From Pseudomonadota bacterium (GTDB taxonomy: Bacteria > Pseudomonadota > Gammaproteobacteria > Steroidobacterales > Steroidobacteraceae), in NCBI GenBank assembly GCA_023391815.1, contig JAEWAF010000066.1, forward strand, positions 1 through 45,456: a stretch of 45,456 nucleotides of DNA. The letters run 5' to 3'. The translations under genes were made by a program, and so were the position numbers. Numbering within the stretch: position 1 is the first letter of the stretch; every line of letters starts with the position of its first letter. Below are positions 37,045-43,979 of this stretch, piece by piece. The notes below the pieces were generated by a model that was not told where the DNA came from, did not search any database, and worked only from the letters and a program-made list of their open reading frames with translations.

Positions 37045-37067
37045 CTGTAGTGTTACAGACGGTAACA
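37045..37067. promoter_or_regulatory. Overlapping dyads: likely BlaI-type operator
   Basis: Two perfect inverted repeats overlap here: CTGTA-4-TACAG (37045-37058) and TGTTAC-5-GTAACA (37051-37067). The TACA/TGTA core is the usual BlaI/MecI operator element. They lie 17-39 bases upstream of the blaI start, partly over its ribosome site, and overlap the proposed -10 box. Autoregulation of the blaI operon is therefore likely. Confidence 0.65.
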
Positions 37068-37088
37068 GATGCGCTCGTGAGATTTCAA
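37059..37088 (-). promoter_or_regulatory. Candidate promoter of the blaI operon
   Basis: On the minus strand TTGAAA (37083-37088, 5 of 6 to the -35 consensus) is followed after 18 bases by TACCGT (37059-37064, 3 of 6). The -10 side lies inside the dyad operator, an arrangement that allows simple repression. The -10 box is poor. Confidence 0.35.
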
Positions 37089-37283
37089 GCGGGGGCGCGC
37101 CACCATTGAGCACGCGGAGGATCCGCTGGGGTCGCGCCAGAGCAGCGAACGTCCCTCTCTGCACCACATCGATCGCATCGGAACGTTTCTTATGGCGCTG
37201 CCGGCCATGGACAGCGACCACCAATCGTCGTGAATGAATGATCCGAGTTCAACCGTAAGCTGATGAAACATCGCGACGTCCGG

Positions 37284-37298
37284 TCGCAAATATTGCGA
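37284..37298. promoter_or_regulatory. Inverted repeat upstream of the TonB receptor
   Basis: TCGCAA and TTGCGA form a 6-base dyad with a 3-base centre, about 217 bases before the receptor start. It stands in an AT-richer patch than its surroundings, as operators often do. Which protein would bind is unknown. Confidence 0.3.
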
Positions 37299-37514
37299 TA
37301 GGCGCTGGTTTGCGTCGCTGTCCCGTGAGCGCGGCCAATGCATCTGGCCGACTTATTGCAATGTTTGCTGTTGCGCCGTCGATGTCAGTGCGAGCGGCTT
37401 CCGGTCAGGCCGCACCCCGCACGCTGTGCCAGCCGATCCAAGGCAGGAGCGGCTGGCATGCGGGTCGTCATTGACGACGGCGCCATTCAAACACCCCTGT
37501 TCGGAGGTCATGCC

Positions 37515-40049
37515 ATGAACATGAATCACACGAAGGGGCGCAACGCCGCGCACCGCTGGCTCATCGGTCCCATCTCAGTCACCGGCACGATACTTTCGCT
37601 GGCTGTCTCACAAGCACTCGCGGATGGAGGCAAAGACGTAGAAGAGGTCGTCGTGACCGGCTCACGCGTCTCCGGAATGAAAGCCGTCGAGAGCTCCTCT
37701 CCGGTGCAGGTTCTGGACGCGGCGGAACTGGAGTCCGCCGGCAAGCCGGATCTGATGAACGCTCTGGCCAACACCGTGCCCTCGTTCACCGCCCAGGCGT
37801 TCGGCGGCGACATGGCCAATCAAACATTGCAGGCGAAGCTGCGGGGCTTGAGCCCGAATCATGTGCTGGTGCTGGTGAACGGCAAGCGCCGCCACACCAC
37901 GGCGAGCCTGGCGGTGCTGGGCGGACCCTATCAGGGTGGCGCCGGCGTCGATTTGAATTTCATCCCGGTGGAGTCGATCGATCATCTCGAGGTGCTGACC
38001 GAAGGCGCGGCAGCCCAGTACGGGACCGATGCGATCGCCGGCGTGATCAATATCAAGCTCAAGAAGGACGATTCAGGCAGCGGACTCAGCTACACGCATG
38101 GCGGCTACTACGCGGGTGACGGCGACACCGATTCGGCCTCCGGGAGCATCGGATTGGCGCCCTCGGCCAATTCCTTTCTCAACATTTCGGGCGAGTCGCG
38201 ACAGCACGCAAATACCGATCGCGGGGGCATCGATCCTCGGGTGGTAAACCCGGCGAACATCGATCCCGCCAGCGGCGCGACGTATCCAAACACGAATATG
38301 CCGTTTGCCAAGGGCTATCCCTACCTGAACAACATATTCGGCGACGCCGAATACGATATGAAGCTGGCGTCGTTCAACAGCGGCATCCGGCTGGGCGACA
38401 ACATCGAGTTGTATTCCTTCGGCACCTGGGGCGAGAAGCACGCGGGCTCCTTCGAGAACTACCGGTTGCCGAGCCGCGTCTCACACACGAATCCCGATAC
38501 GGGCGAAGTCACATACCTGTATCCCTACGGCTTCGACCCGAGAGAGGAGATCGAGGAGACGGACTATCAGATCGCGTTGGGCATCCAGGGCGGCGTCGGT
38601 GAATGGCGCTGGGACGTTGCATCCACCTATGGCAGGGACGAAATAGATATGTTCACGCGAGACAGCGCCAATGCCTCGCTGTTCGCGGCCACGGGCGCCA
38701 CGCCGACCGACTTCTACGATGGTACTTACACCGCGTCCCAGTGGACGACGAGCATCGATATGGTCAAGACCTTCGATCTGGGTATGGCGGGTCCGCTGAA
38801 TTTCGCTTTCGGCGCGGAATATCGCAAGGAGACGTGGCAAGCCGCCCCCGGCGATGCCGGTTCCCGTTATCTCGAAGGCGGCCAGTCCTTCCCTGGCATC
38901 GGGCTCGCGGACGCCGGCAGTTTCGAGCGTGATAACGTCGCGGGCTACGTGGATTTTTCGCTCCATCCGACCGAAGCGTTGCGAGTCGGGTTCGCGGGTC
39001 GTTACGAAGACTACAGCGACTTCGGCGACACTGCCGTCGGCAAAGCGACACTGCGATACGACTTCGGTCCTTCCTTCGCACTCCGCAGCACGTTCAGCAC
39101 CGGTTTTCGCGCCCCGACACTCGCGGAGTCGTATTACTCGGCAACCAACGTGGGGCCGACCACCGCTTTCGTCCAGATGCCGCCGAATTCACCGGCCACA
39201 GCACTGCTCGGCCTTGGGTCGGGGCTGCAGCCGGAGAAATCCACCAATTATTCCTTCGGCTTCGTCATGCGGCCGATGGACCGCATGGCGCTCACCTTCG
39301 ACGTCTACGAGGTGGAGGTACGCAATCGCATCGCTGCCACCAGTACCTTCTACGGCACCATCGATGGCGAGCTGTTCTCGCAAGCCATCGTGGACGCCAT
39401 CATCGCCAACGGCAACGTGCTCGACCCCGAAGTCACTGCCAGCGGCGATACCGGCATCAATCTGTTTACGAATGGCGTCACCACGCGGACGCGCGGCGCG
39501 GATCTCGTGTTCGATCTTCGGACCGAGCATGGCCCGATGCAGGTCGACTGGAGCATCAGCGCCACTTATAACAAGACGGACGTGACCGCCATTCGCGCCA
39601 CGCCGCCGCAGCTGGGCACCTCGCAAGCGCTGTTCGACAAGGCGGCGCTCTCGGACCTCCAGGACACCGCTCCGGAATATGTGCTGAATCTGGGAGGGAT
39701 GTTCAGGTGGGACCGGCTGAGCGTGAGCGTGCACGAGCTGATCTATGGCGAAGCGTCGCAATTCGAGAACGACGGTGGCGCCACCAATGGCGAGATCATG
39801 TTCTATAAAACGACCATCGGTGTCACGCCGATCACGAATCTGGAAGTCTCGTTGCAGGCCATGGAAGGTCTCACATTGACGCTGGGCGCCGTCAATCTGT
39901 TCGATGAGATGCCAGACAAGCGCAACGATACCTACCGTGCCGTTCAGTTCCGCGATGGCGATAACGGGGCCGTCTCACAATATCCCTCGTTCTCGCCGTT
40001 CGGTATCAACGGCGGTTATTACTACGGCAGAGTGGCTTACAAGTTCTGA
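37515..40049 (+). CDS. TonB-dependent outer-membrane receptor
   Basis: An 844-residue outer-membrane transporter. It has a signal peptide of about 36 residues (ending SQALA), a TonB-box-like EEVVVTGSRV, and a plug domain (about 50-165) with SSPVQVLDAAELESAG, ALANTVPSF, the LRGLSPNHVLVLVNGKRRH block and YGTDAIAGVINIKLKK. The 22-strand barrel follows and ends with the outer-membrane signature YYYGRVAYKF. GGAGG lies 7 bases before the ATG at 37515. The ligand is unknown; the type with VNGKRRH is common in Xanthomonadales and sphingomonads for carbon compounds and peptides. It faces a divergent BlaI operon and converges on the amine dehydrogenase operon, whose substrate it might import. Confidence 0.93.
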   Translation: MNMNHTKGRNAAHRWLIGPISVTGTILSLAVSQALADGGKDVEEVVVTGSRVSGMKAVESSSPVQVLDAAELESAGKPDLMNALANTVPSFTAQAFGGDMANQTLQAKLRGLSPNHVLVLVNGKRRHTTASLAVLGGPYQGGAGVDLNFIPVESIDHLEVLTEGAAAQYGTDAIAGVINIKLKKDDSGSGLSYTHGGYYAGDGDTDSASGSIGLAPSANSFLNISGESRQHANTDRGGIDPRVVNPANIDPASGATYPNTNMPFAKGYPYLNNIFGDAEYDMKLASFNSGIRLGDNIELYSFGTWGEKHAGSFENYRLPSRVSHTNPDTGEVTYLYPYGFDPREEIEETDYQIALGIQGGVGEWRWDVASTYGRDEIDMFTRDSANASLFAATGATPTDFYDGTYTASQWTTSIDMVKTFDLGMAGPLNFAFGAEYRKETWQAAPGDAGSRYLEGGQSFPGIGLADAGSFERDNVAGYVDFSLHPTEALRVGFAGRYEDYSDFGDTAVGKATLRYDFGPSFALRSTFSTGFRAPTLAESYYSATNVGPTTAFVQMPPNSPATALLGLGSGLQPEKSTNYSFGFVMRPMDRMALTFDVYEVEVRNRIAATSTFYGTIDGELFSQAIVDAIIANGNVLDPEVTASGDTGINLFTNGVTTRTRGADLVFDLRTEHGPMQVDWSISATYNKTDVTAIRATPPQLGTSQALFDKAALSDLQDTAPEYVLNLGGMFRWDRLSVSVHELIYGEASQFENDGGATNGEIMFYKTTIGVTPITNLEVSLQAMEGLTLTLGAVNLFDEMPDKRNDTYRAVQFRDGDNGAVSQYPSFSPFGINGGYYYGRVAYKF

Positions 40050-40056
40050 CCTCGCG

Positions 40057-40089
40057 GCCGGTGGGTGAGCGTCGACTTCACCCACCGGC
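40057..40089. terminator. Bidirectional hairpin terminator
   Basis: Perfect 12-base arms (GCCGGTGGGTGA and TCACCCACCGGC) with a 9-base loop lie between the receptor stop and the convergent RidA gene. The right arm contains the last four codons and stop of the RidA gene. There is no clear T-run on either side, but the strength and place of the hairpin make a shared terminator likely. Confidence 0.7.
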
Positions 40090-40593
40090 GCGGACTTGTC
40101 TCGCGAGCTGTACCTCGATCTCCACCAGCATGCCGGGCGCAACCAGTCCCGCCACCTGCACCGTCGAGCGCGCCGGCAGATTGGGCTGTTCCTTGGTGCC
40201 GAAGAACTGTGAGTAGGCCGACATGAAGCCGGCGAAGTCCATGCGCCCGCCCTTGGCGGGATCGCCGACCAGATAGACGGTCATCGCGATCACGTCCTTG
40301 AATCCCAGGCCAAGCGCATCCAACGATTCCTTGATCCTGCCAAATGCGCTGAGCGCTTGAGCCTGGGTGTCGCCCCAGTATTCCGGCGATCCTTCGACGG
40401 CTTTGGAATCGCGCGGAGCCGGCGTGATGCCACTGTGAAAAATGATCGTGGTTCCAGCAGGTACTTCCACGGCGCGCGCGATTGGAAATTTCGAGCCGCC
40501 GGTGAGCGCATGGCGTATCGGCTCGGCGGCACTCGCGCTGGACATGAATGCGAGAGAGGCCGCGATCGCGGTAGCGAGTCGAATGCCGGACAT
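40078..40593 (-). CDS. RidA-family enamine/imine deaminase with signal peptide
   Basis: A 171-residue member of the RidA (YjgF/YER057c/UK114) family, which hydrolyses reactive enamine and imine products of amino acid oxidation. Typical RidA is about 130 residues and cytosolic; here a Sec signal precedes it (residues 1-22, ending SASA). The catalytic Arg is kept (R142 in PARSTVQVAGL), as is the Glu at the end (E160 in MLVEIEVQLA), so deaminase activity is likely. It is the third gene after the amine oxidase and the cytochrome, 31 bases behind the latter. This fits removal of the imine made by the flavoenzyme in the periplasm. Confidence 0.88.
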   Translation of the reverse strand: MSGIRLATAIAASLAFMSSASAAEPIRHALTGGSKFPIARAVEVPAGTTIIFHSGITPAPRDSKAVEGSPEYWGDTQAQALSAFGRIKESLDALGLGFKDVIAMTVYLVGDPAKGGRMDFAGFMSAYSQFFGTKEQPNLPARSTVQVAGLVAPGMLVEIEVQLARQVRAGG

Positions 40594-40624
40594 ATCTGAT
40601 TGCTCCTTGGCGGATGGGAAAGAG

Positions 40625-41248
40625 TCAGCGACGTTCGCTCAGTGTATTGATGTAGGCGACCACGTCGTCGATGGCTTGTGAATCCGGTAGCGTCGCTGCG
40701 AGAGCGCGCATCTGAGCACCTTTAGTATCGCGATGATCGCTCCCGCGCAATCCTGCCTTGAAGTTCCGGAGCTGCGTGACGAGATACCAATCCGTGCGAC
40801 CGGCGAGGGCCGGTGCTCCCAGCGTTTGATTGCCTTCGCCGTTCGAGCCGTGGCAGGACGCGCATGTCTCGTACAGACTTCGTCCGCGCGCCGCGTCCCC
40901 GGCGACAGTCATCGGCGGTGCTTTTGGTTTGAAGCCGGCGACATACGCGATTGCTGCGGAGATCGCAGCCTCATCACGTAATCGAATGCCGATGGGCTGC
41001 ATCTCCTGACCCGCCGCATCGTCCGGATGCGTACCGCGCAGCCCGTCGCGAAACGCTTCGAGTTGGCGGCGGATGTACCAGGGCTCCATGGCCGATATCT
41101 TCGGCGCGCGAATCGCAGGATTGCCATTGCCGTGTGCCCCGTGGCACACGGTGCAATAGGAGAGGTCGCCATCGTCGGCGGCAATGGCAGTGCTGATGAA
41201 CGCAGCTGTGGCGATCAACGGCAGCCAGGATTTGTATGCGGTGTTCAT
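40625..41248 (-). CDS. Diheme cytochrome c, c4-like
   Basis: A 207-residue exported cytochrome with two similar halves. The signal peptide is residues 1-23; heme sites are CTVCH at 32-36 and CASCH at 129-133, each followed by a GxxGxGN stretch, and the probable Met ligands are in GQEMQPIG and GAQMRALA. YIRRQLEAFRDGLRG and YLVTQLRNFKAGLRG show the internal repeat of the c4 family. The ATG overlaps the stop of the flavin amine oxidase gene by 4 bases. It is therefore the probable electron acceptor of that enzyme, passing electrons on to a terminal oxidase. Confidence 0.9.
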   Translation of the reverse strand: MNTAYKSWLPLIATAAFISTAIAADDGDLSYCTVCHGAHGNGNPAIRAPKISAMEPWYIRRQLEAFRDGLRGTHPDDAAGQEMQPIGIRLRDEAAISAAIAYVAGFKPKAPPMTVAGDAARGRSLYETCASCHGSNGEGNQTLGAPALAGRTDWYLVTQLRNFKAGLRGSDHRDTKGAQMRALAATLPDSQAIDDVVAYINTLSERR

Positions 41249-42825
41249 GCCGCCACCAAAGGGTCTGCTTGTTCGCGCACGCGTCTATCGATATCGGCGA
41301 TGGCATGAAAGGCGGAATGGATCGCGCCCTCCTGCCAGCCCGAGTGGTAACTGAGCTGATCGCCGATCAGGTAATGACCGCCGAGCGGAGCCTGCAAGCG
41401 CTTGAACCATTGCGCGCGTACCGACTCTTCCCATCGCGCGGAGCATCCGAGCATGTGGTTCATGCGATGCCAGGGAATACTCACGCCGGTTTCGACGTAG
41501 CCGCCGTAGCCCGGATGCAATTTTTCGCCCTGCCGGATCGCCAGCTCGATGCGTCGATCGGGCGGCAGGCGGGCGAATTTTTCACCGATCTCGTCCTCGA
41601 AGGTATAGGCGCCGAGCATGACGCCTTTCTGTCGATGGATGCCGTGTGCCGGATACCACAGCTGGGTGATGTCCTGCATGGTCCAGGAGATCCCGCCGTA
41701 GATGCCCTCGCGTTCCCAGAAGCGTTCTTTCATTTGCAGGCCGATCTTGAACAGCTTGCCACGCTGTACCGCCGTGAAGCCGTCCGCGTACTCGGCCGGA
41801 AAGTTATGGTCGATGCCCGCCAGCAATGGCAGTGGAATGCTGTTCAGGCAGTAGTCCGCCTTTAGCAGCGTGCGTTCGCCCTTGTGTCTGAAAACGATGT
41901 CGACTCCGGCGTCGGTCAGACGCACGGATTCGACCTGCGAGTGAGTGCGCACGCAGTCGCCGACCTTCGCCATGAATCCGGCGACGATACGGTCCATGCC
42001 GCCCACCGGCTCCATCATCATCGCGGACTGATCGTCCAGTTCGCCGAAACTCATCACGTACATGAATCGCGAACGCATCAGTTCCGCGATGGGCAGCGGC
42101 TGCTTGAGCGTCTCCGGACTGGTGTAATCGTGCCTCGCGAACCCGGCGCGCGCCGAACCGATATAAGTGAAGCGCCCATCGAGCTCGCCGAACTGTCGCA
42201 CGTACTCGAGCAGTTGCGTGTAATCGGCGCCGGTGAAGGGGGCGCTCATTTGTTCCGGCTTCAATGATTTCGCGAGCAACTCGGCGATGAAGCCGCGCGT
42301 ATCCGTGATGTATTCGCGATTGCGGATGGGGCGGCCATCGAACATCGCGTCGTCCTGGATCAGCGCGCTGCGATTGTCATTGATGAAGGGCGCCAACGAC
42401 ACGCCGAGCTCCTTGCAGTAGCCGAGCAGAGCGGAGTGATGACCGGGAATGCGGGCGGGACCGGCGTTGAAGTACAGATCGGGATCGCGATCGAACTCGC
42501 ACCGGCGCGGATAACCGCACTCATCGATCAGATCGCCACCGCGCAAGGTGAGATTGCGACCGCCAGCGCGATGTGAGGCTTCGATGATTTGTACGTCGTA
42601 GCCCTTGTGTCGCAACTCGTAGGCCGCTGTCAGACCGGCGATTCCGGCGCCGAGGATGACGACCTTCTTACGTCGTTTGCCGGTCAGTGGCGCGATATCC
42701 GGGCGGGACGCGCGAGTGACGGCGGGTAACAGTCCCAATCCGAGCGCGGCCCGATAGACGGCCGTGGTGCCGCCGAAGGCACCGACCATGTGCAGAAAGC
42801 CACGTCGCGACAGTCCCTGGTTCAT
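41245..42825 (-). CDS. Tat-exported flavin amine/L-amino-acid oxidase-family enzyme
   Basis: A 526-residue FAD enzyme of the flavin monoamine oxidase superfamily. It has a Tat signal (SRRGFLHMVGAFGG, residues 6-19), the dinucleotide motif VVILGAGIAGLTAAYEL with IIEASHRAGGRNLT after it, and the C-terminal FAD motif GGHYLIGDQLSYHSGWQEGAIHSA. The closest named groups I can suggest are L-amino-acid oxidases and NicA2-like amine oxidoreductases. The cytochrome gene overlaps it by 4 bases, which suggests a dehydrogenase that reduces cytochrome c in place of O2. The start at 42825 is set by the Tat signal; an upstream GTG-type extension would not fit. The substrate is unknown. Confidence 0.88.
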   Translation of the reverse strand: MNQGLSRRGFLHMVGAFGGTTAVYRAALGLGLLPAVTRASRPDIAPLTGKRRKKVVILGAGIAGLTAAYELRHKGYDVQIIEASHRAGGRNLTLRGGDLIDECGYPRRCEFDRDPDLYFNAGPARIPGHHSALLGYCKELGVSLAPFINDNRSALIQDDAMFDGRPIRNREYITDTRGFIAELLAKSLKPEQMSAPFTGADYTQLLEYVRQFGELDGRFTYIGSARAGFARHDYTSPETLKQPLPIAELMRSRFMYVMSFGELDDQSAMMMEPVGGMDRIVAGFMAKVGDCVRTHSQVESVRLTDAGVDIVFRHKGERTLLKADYCLNSIPLPLLAGIDHNFPAEYADGFTAVQRGKLFKIGLQMKERFWEREGIYGGISWTMQDITQLWYPAHGIHRQKGVMLGAYTFEDEIGEKFARLPPDRRIELAIRQGEKLHPGYGGYVETGVSIPWHRMNHMLGCSARWEESVRAQWFKRLQAPLGGHYLIGDQLSYHSGWQEGAIHSAFHAIADIDRRVREQADPLVAA

Positions 42826-42999
42826 TGCGGTGGGCCACCCTGCTAATGAGATCGCCCTCCGGACCATTCAAGCGATGTGCCAGCTCGCCGGCAGCAACAA
42901 ATCCGCGAGTTTGCGTGAATCTCTCGCCTCAGGCGTGCGCTGGGTGCACTGTAACGGATCGCTGGGTAGCGAGCTTTGCCTTAGTTGCAGGCAGGGTTG

Positions 43000-43023
43000 G
43001 CGCGGCGGCCTCTCCAGCCGCGC
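43000..43023 (-). terminator. Hairpin downstream of the LOG gene
   Basis: Seven-base arms GCGCGGC and GCCGCGC with a 10-base loop lie 10 bases beyond the stop of the minus-strand LOG gene. There is no T-run. The rest of the 207-base gap down to the amine oxidase gene must hold the promoter of that operon; I see no clear boxes. Confidence 0.3.
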
Positions 43024-43032
43024 GCATTGCCG

Positions 43033-43848
43033 CTACGAGGTGCGCAGCCCGCGCTGGATGAGAATGCGCCAGATGTCCTCGGCCGAATCGGCGTAATCGA
43101 ACAGCTGCAGATCCTCCGGGCTGATCATCGATTCTTCCAGCAGCACGTCGAGATTCAACAAACGCTGCCAGTAGCGACGATCGTACATCACGATGGGAAT
43201 GCTCGGCGCCTTACCGGTCTGGCGCAACGTGAGCAATTCGAACAGTTCATCCATCGTGCCGAAGCCGCCCGGGAACACCACCAGCGCGTTGGCGCGCATG
43301 GCCAGGTGCATCTTGCGCATGGCGAAGTAATGGAAGCGAAACGTCAGCTCGGGCGTGGTGTAACGATTCGGCAGTTGTTCGTGCGGAAGCGTGATGTTGA
43401 AGCCGATGGTGGGCGCATGGGCCTCGAACGCACCTCGATTCGCCGCTTCCATGATGCCCGGACCGCCGCCGGTCGCGATCACATTGTCTCGCCAGCGATC
43501 CTTGGGAGCCTTCGCGCCACCGCGCTCGCTCGCGATCCGTCCGAACTCACGCGCGGCTTCGTACCAACCCAGCTGTCGCTCCATCCTCCGCAACTCCGCA
43601 TCGTCGGGCTGGATCGCGGCCTGCCGCCACGATTCCATGCGCTCCGGCGAAGGCACCCGCGCGCTACCGAAAACGATGATGGTCGAACGCACGCCCCAGT
43701 CCCGCAGCAGCAGATCCGCCTTGGAATACTCCAGGGCGAAACGCGCGGCCCGCATCTCGTCGCGTAGCAGGAAGTTGGTGTCTTCCACGGGCAGCAGGAA
43801 GCTGGGGGAGTTGAGTTGGTCGGCTACCTCGGGAAGCGGATTGGGCAT
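43033..43848 (-). CDS. LOG-family nucleotide 5'-monophosphate phosphoribohydrolase
   Basis: A 271-residue protein of the LOG/TIGR00730 (lysine decarboxylase-like by old name) family, which cleaves the base from nucleoside monophosphates, or cytokinin ribotides. The family signatures are both present: TGGGPGIMEAANRGAFEA and VFPGGFGTMDELFELL, with the catalytic Arg and Glu in FAMRKMHLAMRA and GTMDELFE. It is the longer subtype with an extra N-terminal domain of about 70 residues. The start at 43848 gives MPNPLPEVADQLNSPSF; a longer frame upstream is not supported. It is divergent from the AsmA gene. Confidence 0.88.
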   Translation of the reverse strand: MPNPLPEVADQLNSPSFLLPVEDTNFLLRDEMRAARFALEYSKADLLLRDWGVRSTIIVFGSARVPSPERMESWRQAAIQPDDAELRRMERQLGWYEAAREFGRIASERGGAKAPKDRWRDNVIATGGGPGIMEAANRGAFEAHAPTIGFNITLPHEQLPNRYTTPELTFRFHYFAMRKMHLAMRANALVVFPGGFGTMDELFELLTLRQTGKAPSIPIVMYDRRYWQRLLNLDVLLEESMISPEDLQLFDYADSAEDIWRILIQRGLRTS

Positions 43849-43979
43849 GATCTGGGCGGGCCTGGGTCGGAAAGTCGACGCGCGATTTTGAGAGATGGCG
43901 CAGGTCGGTGCAACGAGGAACGCCGGGAGGTGCCTGATCGTTACGTAGTCACGCTGCACGTGTTACACGAGCTTCAGAG

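Larger units (their letters stand above)
37029..37514. other. 486-base divergent intergenic region, blaI / TonB receptor
   Basis: No gene is supported here. The first 60 bases hold the blaI operator and promoter. The rest must hold the promoter and leader of the TonB-dependent receptor; I see no convincing -35/-10 pair for it. A frame open from 37338 into the receptor has no ribosome site and reads as low-complexity Arg/Cys-rich sequence, so it is not part of the protein. A short inverted repeat at 37284-37298 is the only other marked structure. Confidence 0.6.

Noticed and set aside
37338..37514. N-terminal extension of the TonB receptor
   Set aside because: The start at 37515 has a GGAGG site and opens a signal peptide; the extension is low-complexity and unsupported.
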